Source of the DNA: Gammaproteobacteria bacterium
Lineage (GTDB): Bacteria > Pseudomonadota > Gammaproteobacteria > Pseudomonadales > Cellvibrionaceae
DNA length: 64,000 nt
Direction: 5' to 3'
NCBI GenBank assembly: GCA_021151835.1
Contig: JAGKWO010000004.1
Location: forward strand, 1-64,000
Shown one piece after another: positions 19,693 to 28,305 of this stretch (the stretch's first letter is position 1; each line of letters starts with the position of its first letter). Position numbers and translations under genes: made by a program. Below the pieces are notes generated by a model. That model was not told the DNA's origin. It saw only the letters and a list, made by a program, of their open reading frames with translations, and ran no database searches.

Positions 19693-20245
19693 TTTGATGC
19701 TGGCGCTGGTACTACCATGCACAGCATTCCCACAAAGACTTATTGATACGGAAAATTATCAAAGCCTGACCAGTGACAGTCGCTCATTATTGGTTGGCCA
19801 GCCTATTGTTATCCTCGTTGTTGAATCGACAAGTGCACAATCCACGGCAGGAACCGATGTGAGCAACTCCCTTAATTTCCAGGCAAATAGCTTTGACAAT
19901 GTAACTCGCAATTCACTAGGCATAGGAGCCAGTGGCCAGGACGAAGGAAATGGCAGAACTGTGCGCAACGGAACAGCAACAACTCGCCTGAGTGCTGTCA
20001 TCACTGAAACCCTTCCAAATGGCATGGTTCGTATTGCCGGGGAGCACAATTTATTAATCAATGATGAAAACCAGAAAATTATCATTTCCGGTATCGCCAA
20101 AATAGATGACATATCTAAAGACAATATTCTGATTTCGAATCGAATTGCTAACGCATTCATCGAAATACAAGGGGTCGGTGTTATCAACAACGCGCAACGC
20201 CAGGGAATTATTGCTCGAGTTATGTCATGGTTAGGTTTGCTATGA
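19673..20245 (+). CDS. flgH: L-ring protein FlgH
   Basis: This 190-aa FlgH has the conserved VGQPIVILVVESTSAQSTAGT region and the C-terminal INNAQRQGIIARVMSWLGLL. It forms the L-ring in the outer membrane. The start ATG 19673 follows AGGAAAAAG and lies inside flgA. The N-terminus (MYWLKYSLMLALVLPCTAF) is hydrophobic, but the only cysteine has Pro at -1 and Leu at -2, not the usual lipobox LxGC or LxAC. Classical FlgH is a lipoprotein, so this is odd. Confidence 0.88.
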   Translation: MYWLKYSLMLALVLPCTAFPQRLIDTENYQSLTSDSRSLLVGQPIVILVVESTSAQSTAGTDVSNSLNFQANSFDNVTRNSLGIGASGQDEGNGRTVRNGTATTRLSAVITETLPNGMVRIAGEHNLLINDENQKIIISGIAKIDDISKDNILISNRIANAFIEIQGVGVINNAQRQGIIARVMSWLGLL

Positions 20246-21333
20246 AACTATTATTCATATTGTTACTACTGCCTTCTCTATCTTTTGCAAATGGTGTGCG
20301 ATTGAAAGATTTGGCCAGGATTGAAGGTAATCGTGAAATTTCAATCATTGGTTATGGAATCGTTGTAGGTTTATCTGGCACTGGTGACTCCGCACGCAAC
20401 AAGGCTACATTGCAATCGCTTGCCAATACACTGAAACGCTTTGGTTTGCAGGTAAATGAAAATGACCTCAGCTCACGCAACGTTGCAGCGGTCATGGTCA
20501 CTGCGGAGCTACCACCATTTAGTGAGCCGGGTGACAAGATTGATTTGCGTATTGCCTCGACAGGCGATGCTCGCAGCTTGGCGGGCGGCACATTGTTAAT
20601 GACTCCACTTTATGGCCCCAATCAAAAACTTTATGTTTTGGGTCAAGGAGCACTTACCGTAGGCGGCTATGATGCCGAGTCCTTTGACAGTTCAATCAGG
20701 AAAAATCATGTCACAGTTGGCCAGATAAGCAATGGTGGGTCGGTTGAGCAATCACCACCGGATTTCGGAGGCCACGCAGGAATAATCAACATCATTTTAA
20801 ATGAGCCAGATTATACAACTGCAAACCGCGTTGTTAATCAAATTCAAGCTGTAATGGGAATCAGCAATGTCTCAGCGACACATCCGGGGAAAATTCGTAT
20901 AAAACTACCCGAGAATGCCCAACCTATGCCATTCCTGGCAAAACTTGAAAATATAACCATTGTGCCCGATGTGGACGCACGCCTGGTGATCAATGAACGC
21001 ACAGGAACCATTGTTGCTGGCGAAAATGTAGTGCTCGGGGAATTGAGCATTGCTCACGGTAATCTTCGCATAGAAATTCAAACGCGATTTGAAGTATCCC
21101 AACCCCAGTTGCTGGCGCGTCCTGGACCAGGAGTGGGAACAGCGGTTGTTCCAAATACATCAATCACCGCAACCGAAGACAGGATAAGACCTTTGCATTT
21201 ACCTGCAGGTACAACAGTTGCCCAACTTGTACAGGCCTTATATGCAATAAAAGTATCGACACGCGACACCATTTCCATACTAACAGCAGCAAAAGCCGCC
21301 GGCGCCCTTCACGCTGATTTGATAATACAGTAG
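20242..21333 (+). CDS. flgI: P-ring protein FlgI
   Basis: This 363-aa protein has a clear signal peptide (MKLLFILLLLPSLSFA) and the conserved RLKDLARIEGNREISIIGYG, GLSGTGDS and LAGGTLLMTPL motifs. FlgI assembles the peptidoglycan P-ring around the rod. The start ATG at 20242 overlaps the flgH stop (ATGA), with TAGG upstream; an in-frame ATG at 20227 would put extra residues before the signal peptide. Length is normal for FlgI (about 365). Confidence 0.94.
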   Translation: MKLLFILLLLPSLSFANGVRLKDLARIEGNREISIIGYGIVVGLSGTGDSARNKATLQSLANTLKRFGLQVNENDLSSRNVAAVMVTAELPPFSEPGDKIDLRIASTGDARSLAGGTLLMTPLYGPNQKLYVLGQGALTVGGYDAESFDSSIRKNHVTVGQISNGGSVEQSPPDFGGHAGIINIILNEPDYTTANRVVNQIQAVMGISNVSATHPGKIRIKLPENAQPMPFLAKLENITIVPDVDARLVINERTGTIVAGENVVLGELSIAHGNLRIEIQTRFEVSQPQLLARPGPGVGTAVVPNTSITATEDRIRPLHLPAGTTVAQLVQALYAIKVSTRDTISILTAAKAAGALHADLIIQ

Positions 21334-21339
21334 GCATAT

Positions 21340-21696
21340 ATGATTTCGACCGATATAAGCATAACACTTGCCAGTTGGGCACTGGATCTGGAAAAACAAC
21401 GTGCATCAATAAATGCGCTCAATATTGCCACTGCAAACACCGATGGAATTAAAAGAACTGGCAATTTTGATGCATTAATTAACAACATGTCGCATGCAGT
21501 AAGTGCAAAGGACTCGCTCACAATCAATCAGCTTGTTACAACAAAAGCATATATTAACGAGAACAGTGGCACCGAGCCAATTGCGCTGGATGATGAAGTG
21601 ATCGCGCTCTCCCAAGCTAATGGTCGTTATAAAACTATTGCTGAAGCGCTTTCAAAAAAGTATGGGTTGATGTCCCTGGCAATGAGAGGTAAATAA
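21340..21696 (+). CDS. flgB: Proximal rod protein FlgB
   Basis: This 118-aa protein resembles FlgB in size and in its C-terminus, NGRYKTIAEALSKKYGLMSLAMRGK, which matches the family pattern of a final helix ending in an R-G dipeptide. The N-terminal axial helix (RASINALNIATANTDGIKRTGNFDAL) is present. It is somewhat shorter than usual (about 135). It precedes flgC and fliE, the normal order. Confidence 0.83.
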   Translation: MISTDISITLASWALDLEKQRASINALNIATANTDGIKRTGNFDALINNMSHAVSAKDSLTINQLVTTKAYINENSGTEPIALDDEVIALSQANGRYKTIAEALSKKYGLMSLAMRGK

Positions 21697-21698
21697 TT

Positions 21699-22085
21699 AT
21701 GGATCTATCGTCAATTGGAAACATTGCAAGAACCGGCATGAATCTCGAGCGCAGCCGGGTTGAATTGGCATCGATGAAGCTTGCGATCGCGAACACCGGT
21801 TATGCTTCGGCAGGTGAGGCTGCGCAGGCAGCAGCAGGACTTGTGCATTCACCATTTGCAAAATCATTAGCCAGCCAGCCTTTAGAAGCGACGATAAAAA
21901 CACTACACGACCCAAACCATCCCAACGCTAATGCGGCAGGAGATGTATTTTTTGTAAAAATAGATCCTATCCATGAAATGGCAACATTGGTATCGGCTTT
22001 ACGTTCTTATGAAGCAAATATTCGAGCGTACAACACCAACAGTGAAATGAATCAGGCAGCATTATCTATAGGAAGTAACAAATGA
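21699..22085 (+). CDS. flgC: Proximal rod protein FlgC
   Basis: This 128-aa protein has the FlgC C-terminal signature VKIDPIHEMATLVSALRSYEANIRAYN and an N-terminal rod helix (GMNLERSRVELASMKLAIANTG). It is slightly short relative to classical FlgC (about 135). The usual N-terminal NAxTPGY-type motif is replaced by NTGYASAGEA. Its stop overlaps the fliE start. Confidence 0.87.
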   Translation: MDLSSIGNIARTGMNLERSRVELASMKLAIANTGYASAGEAAQAAAGLVHSPFAKSLASQPLEATIKTLHDPNHPNANAAGDVFFVKIDPIHEMATLVSALRSYEANIRAYNTNSEMNQAALSIGSNK

Positions 22086-22387
22086 TCCTGGAACAAATTC
22101 AGGGGATCCATTCCCTCCAGCAACCGGAGATAAAAATCCTGGAACCCCTAAATATCGAAAACAATCCCGGTACAACTCCGTCGATATTTACGGACTTGAT
22201 CCAGCATCTGGACAACAATATAAAGGCATCGGACAACGCCATGCAAAGTTATATTCTGAATCAAGGAATCAGCACGCATGAATTAATGATCTCCATGGAA
22301 AACGCTAAACATTCTTTGTTATTGGCAGTGGAAGTCAGAAACAAATTAGTTGAATCCTACGAAAAAATCACACAAATAAGTATTTGA
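22082..22387 (+). CDS. fliE: MS-ring-rod junction protein FliE
   Basis: This 101-aa protein ends in HELMISMENAKHSLLLAVEVRNKLVESYEKI, the standard FliE pattern, which joins the MS-ring to the rod and is the first exported rod component. Length is normal. It begins within the flgC stop codon. Confidence 0.88.
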   Translation: MILEQIQGIHSLQQPEIKILEPLNIENNPGTTPSIFTDLIQHLDNNIKASDNAMQSYILNQGISTHELMISMENAKHSLLLAVEVRNKLVESYEKITQISI

Positions 22388-22394
22388 TAGGTAT

Positions 22395-23792
22395 ATGTTG
22401 ATGGCGAACAATTTTCGTTTTAGCCTTAATAAGCCGGGCCTTGTTGTAGGCTTTGTCGGGCTATTGGTTTGCATGGTATTCGGCGTTTGGTGGCTGCAAC
22501 AACCTTCGTGGCAGCCCATATTAAATTCCATCGACTCTCCACACAGCCGCGTAGAAATTCGCAATAAGTTAATGGAATGGGGCACAGTGTTTAAAGAGGA
22601 TCCTGCAAACGGCAATATCCTTGTCAGAGACACAGAGCTGCTTGGATTGCGTGCAAAACTTGGCGAACAAGGAATTCCCGAAGAGCCAGCTCCCGGCCTT
22701 GAGATATTCAGCGATGCAGAATATGGGATGTCCGAATTCACTCAACGGATCAATTACCAGCGAGCAATAGAAGCGGAGATTGCAAATACTATTCGTTCAT
22801 TCGCCGATGTTAACTCGGCCCGCGTCCATTTAACCATTCCCAAACAATCGATTTTTCGTGACGAAAAAGCAACGCCTAAAGCATCGGTTACTGTTAAACC
22901 GCGCCCCGGCCAGGAATTAAGTCCCAATCAAATAAGTGGTATCGCACAATTAGTAGCAGCTTCTGTAGACGGACTTGAAGCAAAAAATGTCATTGTCCTT
23001 AATAACAGTGGCGAAGTCATCTCTGCTGGGCAGGACGACACGAAAATAGAACTCAAGCAATCCAAGTTTGATTTGGAAAATCACTACACCGCAAAAGTTC
23101 GCGAGCTCGTGCGTGGTATTGCCCATACAGATGATATTAAAATATCGGTAAATGTCGAATACAACTTCGACAAGGTAAAATCTATTCGAGAACAAGTTCT
23201 TCCAAAATCTTCAGGTGACTACGGGCACTTGCAAAAAGTAAAACGAAATACGGTAAAAAGTAGTAATGAAAATACTGCCGACTCATCAACAACGACTTCT
23301 ACTGAAGAAGAGTTTTTATTTTCCAAAGAACGCTCAGAGATCGAATATTCACCCGGTGAAATTGAAAAACTCAGCGTAGGTGTTGTGATATTGCGCGAAT
23401 TGCCACAACAAACAATTGACAATGTTATCACTGTTGTCAGCTCGGGCTTGGGAATGAATTTGGCACGAGGAGATACTATCGCTGTTGTGGCGATTGCCGC
23501 CGATAACGTACCCGCTAAACAAGATAGTATTGTTAACGAAGACCCGCAAAGTATTCCTGCTGCTTTACCCCGAAGTACCGATACCAGAATTACCCCCCCC
23601 AACATGAACCAATTAATGTTGGGGGTTGGAGTAATTGTGATATTCATTTTATGTATTGTTGTCGCCATGCTTCGTATGCGTAAAAAAAATAAAGATAACC
23701 GACCCAGATTGTCGAAACACGAACAGGAAGCACTGCTATTGGATTTAAAAAAATGGCTAGCTAAAACGCCCTCAGGTAGATCCGATGCTTAA
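22395..23792 (+). CDS. fliF: MS-ring protein FliF, short
   Basis: This 465-aa FliF has TM1 at about residues 15-34 and TM2 at about 405-428. The ring-building motifs are present: FNYQRAxExE-like INYQRAIEAEIANTI, SARVHLTIPKQSIF and SVTVKPRPGQELSPNQI. Classical FliF is about 550 residues. Here the cytoplasmic tail after TM2 is only about 40 residues and ends LLLDLKKWLAKTPSGRSDA, without the usual NPE-type FliG-binding helix. ATG 22401 is an alternative start with better spacing to AGG. The end overlaps the next gene. Confidence 0.92.
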   Translation: MLMANNFRFSLNKPGLVVGFVGLLVCMVFGVWWLQQPSWQPILNSIDSPHSRVEIRNKLMEWGTVFKEDPANGNILVRDTELLGLRAKLGEQGIPEEPAPGLEIFSDAEYGMSEFTQRINYQRAIEAEIANTIRSFADVNSARVHLTIPKQSIFRDEKATPKASVTVKPRPGQELSPNQISGIAQLVAASVDGLEAKNVIVLNNSGEVISAGQDDTKIELKQSKFDLENHYTAKVRELVRGIAHTDDIKISVNVEYNFDKVKSIREQVLPKSSGDYGHLQKVKRNTVKSSNENTADSSTTTSTEEEFLFSKERSEIEYSPGEIEKLSVGVVILRELPQQTIDNVITVVSSGLGMNLARGDTIAVVAIAADNVPAKQDSIVNEDPQSIPAALPRSTDTRITPPNMNQLMLGVGVIVIFILCIVVAMLRMRKKNKDNRPRLSKHEQEALLLDLKKWLAKTPSGRSDA

Positions 23793-24171
23793 AGCTCTGG
23801 CCTTAAAATTAGCGTGCATACACCCAGAAGACCGTGACTGGATACTTCGGCAATTATCATCCGCAGAAAAAGTGGCTATTCAACCTTTGTTAAATGAAAT
23901 TCATGAATTGGGTTTAGCTGCTGACGCGGGAATAGTAAATGCTGCCTTAGCTGAACTAAAACAAGGTCCTACTATAAATAAAGCAAATAGCTACGATGTG
24001 ACAAACCTTGATAAATTTTGGTGCCGTATATTAGCAAGTGAAAATAATCAGGAAAGTTTCCAGTGGATGATTAACCCGGAAATAGCTGAAAAGGTAGAAA
24101 CTCCTTTACAGGCAGTTCCTAAAAAATTACTTATTCTGGTACAGGATTGTGCGAAAAGGAATATTTTATGA
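23785..24171 (+). CDS. Unknown 128-aa protein in the fliG position
   Basis: I do not recognise this protein. It sits exactly between fliF and fliH, where fliG (about 330 aa) is normally found, and overlaps both genes. It is predicted all-alpha: an N-terminal helical part (HPEDRDWILRQLSSAEKVA, then QPLLNEIHELGLAAD) and a C-terminal helical tail (KKLLILVQDCAKRN). No FliG signature (EHPQTIAxxL, MFxFED) is visible. It could be an adaptor joining the MS-ring to the FliM/FliN ring in place of FliG, or a cytoplasmic sorting-platform protein analogous in place to SctK. Both are inferences from position. Confidence 0.6.
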   Translation: MLKALALKLACIHPEDRDWILRQLSSAEKVAIQPLLNEIHELGLAADAGIVNAALAELKQGPTINKANSYDVTNLDKFWCRILASENNQESFQWMINPEIAEKVETPLQAVPKKLLILVQDCAKRNIL

Positions 24172-24851
24172 GTTCACTCATTAAAAATGTGACAGTTGGG
24201 CAGAAAAGTTCTATTAGCCTGGGAACCAAAACACCAGTTCAAACCTCTACCCCCGAAAGTAAAAAGCCAGCACAAGAAACGCTTCAGAAAGAACTAGCGC
24301 TGCTTAAACAAAAGGCAGAGGAAGAAGGTTATAGCCAGGGGAGAAAAGCTGCACAGGATGAGTTAAAAAAACTGTCGCAACAATTACAACAAAAACAAGA
24401 TGCTATCGAAGCAACATCTAAAGAGCTTGGTAAAACATACGAACGCGATTTTTTAGCAGCAATCCTGGAGCTTAAAAAGCATCAGGGTGCACTTGAAAGT
24501 ATTTTTGAAGAACGCTTGCTAGCATTGACATTAACTTGCATTCATAAGCTTACGGGTAACAAAGATATTTATAGAGGTATTGTAGAAGAAAGTGTCAAGC
24601 GTTGTTTAAAACAAGAAATTCATACCGATAAAATTTATATTCGTCTGCCAGGTGCAAGCTCTGAATACCTAGGTTTTTTAGCCGAAAGTTTGAAAGAGAG
24701 CTGTGTAGTGACATTTGAACCTGGCCTGGAGCCAGGTAGATGCTTTGTCAGCTCTGCCTATACCACAGAAGACTTGAGTGTACAGACTCAATTGGAACAA
24801 TTAAAAGAACAACTCTTTACCGTATGGGATGCGGAAAAAAATAATGCTTGA
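24168..24851 (+). CDS. fliH: Flagellar-type ATPase regulator FliH
   Basis: This 227-aa protein has a Gln/Lys/Glu-rich coiled coil in the middle (about residues 40-110) and a C-terminal FliH/SctL domain ending EQLKEQLFTVWDAEKNNA. FliH links the FliI ATPase to the C-ring or sorting platform. The start ATG 24168 follows AAAAGGA 7 nt upstream and overlaps the previous stop (ATGA). Assignment is by position, coiled coil and the following fliI. Confidence 0.82.
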   Translation: MSSLIKNVTVGQKSSISLGTKTPVQTSTPESKKPAQETLQKELALLKQKAEEEGYSQGRKAAQDELKKLSQQLQQKQDAIEATSKELGKTYERDFLAAILELKKHQGALESIFEERLLALTLTCIHKLTGNKDIYRGIVEESVKRCLKQEIHTDKIYIRLPGASSEYLGFLAESLKESCVVTFEPGLEPGRCFVSSAYTTEDLSVQTQLEQLKEQLFTVWDAEKNNA

Positions 24852-26178
24852 TATTGATAAATACATCAATTCCATCCAATCGGCAAAATTGGGACGGAAA
24901 TCCGGTCGGCTGACGGCCATCTACGAAGGCATGTTAGAGGCTTCCGGATGCGATGTATTGCAAGGCGAACTCGTCGAAATTATCCAGGCTCGCGGCAACG
25001 CACGAGTAGTTGCCGAGGTAGTAGGTTTGCGCGATAACCGTATCCTGCTGATGCCTTTTGGCAGTGCAAATGGGCTTTGCCTGAATAGCGAAGTATTGCC
25101 GTTGCAAAAGGTGCTCACTGTTCCTGTTGGCAATGCTCTGTTAGGGCGGGTTATTGATCCGTTATGCAATCCATTAGATCAGAAAGGCCCTTTAAAATGT
25201 GATGGCCATCGGCCTTCATATTCAGCACCAATTAATCCACTCCATCGTGAACCAATAGTCCATGCGCTAAATACAGGAGTAAAAGCGATTGATATTTTCA
25301 CACCGCTGGGCAGGGGACAACGAATTGGAATCATGGCAGGTAGCGGAGTAGGAAAAAGCACTTTACTGGGCATGATGGCCGCCAATACAGATGCAGATGT
25401 TGTTGTAATTGCATTGATCGGTGAGCGCGGACGAGAGGTTGGTGATTTTATTTACGATTGCCTGGGTGACAAAGGCCTGCAGCGAGCGGTCGTTGTAGTT
25501 GCTCCGGCTGAACAACCTGCAGTTCTCAGACGGCAAGCGGCCTTCACTGCAACAACTATCGCAGAATGGTTTAGAAAAGCGAACCGGCATGTACTGCTAA
25601 TCATGGATTCAATAACCCGATTCGCCATGGCCCAACGAGAAATTGGTTTGTCTACTGGAGAGCCTATCGGAGCACGGGGTTATCCGCCGTCAGTTTTTTC
25701 ATTACTGCCACCACTCCTCGAAAGAGGAGGAGCCTTGAAGGGTGAAGGATCGATCACTTCCCTGTTTACAGTACTGGTAGAAGGCGATGATATCAATGAG
25801 CCAATTACAGATCATATGCGTTCATTGCTGGATGGCCACGTTGTGCTGTCACGCGAGCTAGCCGGACGCAATCATTATCCAGCCATTGATGTTCAGCACA
25901 GCGTGAGCAGGCTTACCGGGAAATTAATTAAAAATGAAAAGCAAACCATCGTTGCACAGTTACGAAAAACCCTCGCAATTTATAGCAGTTCACAAGATAT
26001 GATTGAATTAGGTGCTTATGAAGCTGGAAAAAATATCGAGCTTGATGTGGCTGTTTCTGCAAAACCCATGCTGGATAAATTGCTCATTCAAAATCCAGCT
26101 GAAAGTATACAGGCAGAAGATGCATGGAAAGAAGCAAATACATTAGCCACTTATATCAATGACAGACAACAAACATGA
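24844..26178 (+). CDS. fliI: Flagellar-type export ATPase FliI
   Basis: This 444-aa protein has Walker A AGSGVGKST at residues 165-173, Walker B LLIMDSITRFAMAQRE, and the type III ATPase signature LSTGEPIGARGYPPSVFSLLPPLLERGG nearby. FliI hydrolyses ATP to unfold substrates and release chaperones at the export gate. ATG 24844, with GGAAAA upstream and overlapping the fliH stop, fits FliI N-termini better than ATG 24829. All catalytic motifs look intact. Confidence 0.95.
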   Translation: MLDIDKYINSIQSAKLGRKSGRLTAIYEGMLEASGCDVLQGELVEIIQARGNARVVAEVVGLRDNRILLMPFGSANGLCLNSEVLPLQKVLTVPVGNALLGRVIDPLCNPLDQKGPLKCDGHRPSYSAPINPLHREPIVHALNTGVKAIDIFTPLGRGQRIGIMAGSGVGKSTLLGMMAANTDADVVVIALIGERGREVGDFIYDCLGDKGLQRAVVVVAPAEQPAVLRRQAAFTATTIAEWFRKANRHVLLIMDSITRFAMAQREIGLSTGEPIGARGYPPSVFSLLPPLLERGGALKGEGSITSLFTVLVEGDDINEPITDHMRSLLDGHVVLSRELAGRNHYPAIDVQHSVSRLTGKLIKNEKQTIVAQLRKTLAIYSSSQDMIELGAYEAGKNIELDVAVSAKPMLDKLLIQNPAESIQAEDAWKEANTLATYINDRQQT

Positions 26179-26627
26179 GTATCACATCGCGTTTAAAAAA
26201 ATCTAAAACCATCCAACGGCTAAAGGAACTACAGAAAACCAAAGCTAATGGGGATTTTTTATCAGCTCGCCAAGCAGCAGACGACAGTGGCAAGCGTATC
26301 GATGAAAAGCAATCTGAAATTGCCAGCACCCTGTTTTGCCAATCGCAACAGCTAAATCATAAAAATGCATTAGATCCAATGTTAATGCAAATGCATTGCC
26401 GATATTTATCGGAACAATATCAACAGCTGGACATGCTGTTGAATGTTGCACAAGAAAACAACCGGGAACTGGATAATAAGCGCCAGGTACTAACCAAGCG
26501 TCTGACCCAGGAAAAAGTATTTGGAAAGCTCGCAGGTAAATTAGAAGCGGAACAGCTCAAAGCAATAATCAAAGCGGAAGCTATTCATAACGACAACAAT
26601 AAAACAATGGACGTAAGTTTACTTTAA
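26175..26627 (+). CDS. fliJ: Export ATPase stalk FliJ
   Basis: This 150-aa highly charged protein is predicted to be a long antiparallel coiled coil (LKKSKTIQRLKELQKTKANG, then LLNVAQENNRELDNKRQVL). Size and placement directly after fliI match FliJ/SctO, the central stalk in the FliI ring. Assignment rests on position and structure, as FliJ sequences diverge quickly. It overlaps fliI by 4 bp. Confidence 0.75.
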   Translation: MSITSRLKKSKTIQRLKELQKTKANGDFLSARQAADDSGKRIDEKQSEIASTLFCQSQQLNHKNALDPMLMQMHCRYLSEQYQQLDMLLNVAQENNRELDNKRQVLTKRLTQEKVFGKLAGKLEAEQLKAIIKAEAIHNDNNKTMDVSLL

Positions 26628-27859
26628 TGATAACGCCAACCAGCATTAACACCTATAGAAATATCCCGGAAAAAGCTGCGATACCTACTAATGATCGCCA
26701 ACAGGTTTCCTTCCTGGATCTATTGGTAATCGATGACCACACTCGCAACCTGACAATAGGCAACGCAGAATCACGATTGGATAGCGAAGCCAAAAGCCGC
26801 GACGACATCCACCAAACAAGCTCCTTATCAGGTGATGAAGCTATAAATCTTTTTGCTGGCATGCAAGTGCCCCATCCGTCGATCAAACAATTACAAAAAA
26901 CAAATACATCTGTCGCTCATATTATACCCGAACCAACATCAGCAAGCTTGGTCACTGAACAATTAGGCAATGCTAACGGTTCCTATATTTATCAAATAGA
27001 AAATGCGGATTTTGGTTTTTTACATGAGCAAACTATTAGTGAAAATATTCATATTCCGGTTGAGGATGACAAATGGAATGCATTAATCAATATTGATACC
27101 TGGCAGCTATTGGACACAACAGTTAGCCATAACCAGAGGCAACTAACACCAAGTGGCGGTGAATTTTTTGTAGATAACATAATACTGTTACAACAGGATA
27201 CAGATAATTCTTTGTTACAAGTAACAGTCGAAGCTAATTGCTTTACTGTATTACCCGAACAGACAACCTGGCAAACAGATATCTCAAAAATTTCAAATTC
27301 GATCATACAGCACGATAACTCACTGTCACTGACGACTGTTAGCTTCTCTAACCAACAATCAGTCAGTATCGACAGTCGACTGGTGAATGCCGTTGACCTA
27401 AAGTGGTATGCGACGGGAAAGCTCTCAGAAACTGCAAAAATTACTCAAATACTAAACACAAGTAATTCAACTTCAGTGCTCACCAGTATCGATAAATTAG
27501 CTGCAGCGGGATCTACCGACCACGCTACACCATTACAAAATGATACGCGAATTTTATCTGTACAACGAATCACGGCATATGAATCTGATGTGAATCGCTC
27601 ATGGAATAGAAGCTTGCCTGGCAACGAAAAAGCCTTATCGCAAAATTTGGTTGCCACGGCCATCGCATTGAATTTCCCGGAATTATCCAAGTGGAAACTG
27701 ACGGTTGTTGAAAATAACGGAATGATAGATGTGATAGTGCGTGACTATGAACTTTCAGATAATGAAAAAGAGTCATTGAGTGTTTTTCTGACTCATTATT
27801 TTAAAGGTGCGGGAAAAATAGTGAATTCGTTAACCTTCAATGGAAAACTTTACGGTTAG
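26627..27859 (+). CDS. Unknown 410-aa protein in the fliK position
   Basis: The protein lies between fliJ and flgD, the usual place of fliK, the hook-length ruler. It is Ser/Thr/Asn/Gln-rich and of low complexity over most of its length, which fits an unfolded ruler. The last 70 residues (ELSKWKLTVVENNGMIDVIVRDYELSD) could be a reduced FliK C-domain that binds FlhB, but the usual LxPxxLGxVxV motif is not visible. It is called FliK-like by position, size and composition only. It shares a base with the fliJ stop. Confidence 0.5.
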   Translation: MITPTSINTYRNIPEKAAIPTNDRQQVSFLDLLVIDDHTRNLTIGNAESRLDSEAKSRDDIHQTSSLSGDEAINLFAGMQVPHPSIKQLQKTNTSVAHIIPEPTSASLVTEQLGNANGSYIYQIENADFGFLHEQTISENIHIPVEDDKWNALINIDTWQLLDTTVSHNQRQLTPSGGEFFVDNIILLQQDTDNSLLQVTVEANCFTVLPEQTTWQTDISKISNSIIQHDNSLSLTTVSFSNQQSVSIDSRLVNAVDLKWYATGKLSETAKITQILNTSNSTSVLTSIDKLAAAGSTDHATPLQNDTRILSVQRITAYESDVNRSWNRSLPGNEKALSQNLVATAIALNFPELSKWKLTVVENNGMIDVIVRDYELSDNEKESLSVFLTHYFKGAGKIVNSLTFNGKLYG

Positions 27860-27870
27860 GGGTAAACATT

Positions 27871-28287
27871 ATGGCGATAGATGCGATAGGTAGTGTATTA
27901 AATTTAAATTCCACCAGCAGTATCAATAATTCGACAATCAATCAGGAAGATTTTATTAAACTTTTCTTGTCGGAATTAAACTACCAGGACCCACTGGAGC
28001 CAGTTGATAACAAGGAATTCCTGGCCCAAATGGCGCAATTCGCAAATATAGAACAAACACGACAGACATCTGAAAATATCCAGAACCTGGTTCTGTTGAA
28101 TTCTACTGAACAGTCCGTCGGGTTGCTAGGTAGAAATGTGCAAGCCACAACCGAAGGTGGTGTCTATGCAGGCAAGGTAATGGCTGTAAATTTTCAAAGC
28201 GACGGCGCTTTATTAACTATCAAAACATCCGATGGTTCTGTTTTGACAGGTATAAGGATGTCACAAATCAGTTTGGTACAACCCTAA
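27871..28287 (+). CDS. flgD: Hook scaffold protein FlgD, short
   Basis: This 138-aa protein has the FlgD core: INQEDFIKLFLSELNYQDPLEP, then NKEFLAQMAQFANIEQ and STEQSVGLLGRNV. Classical FlgD is about 220 residues; the C-terminal capping domain is reduced to a short remnant here. FlgD caps the growing hook. AGGGG lies upstream of the ATG. The shortening fits the other reduced proteins of this cluster. Confidence 0.87.
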   Translation: MAIDAIGSVLNLNSTSSINNSTINQEDFIKLFLSELNYQDPLEPVDNKEFLAQMAQFANIEQTRQTSENIQNLVLLNSTEQSVGLLGRNVQATTEGGVYAGKVMAVNFQSDGALLTIKTSDGSVLTGIRMSQISLVQP

Positions 28288-28305
28288 TAATTCGAGGACA
28301 ACAGA

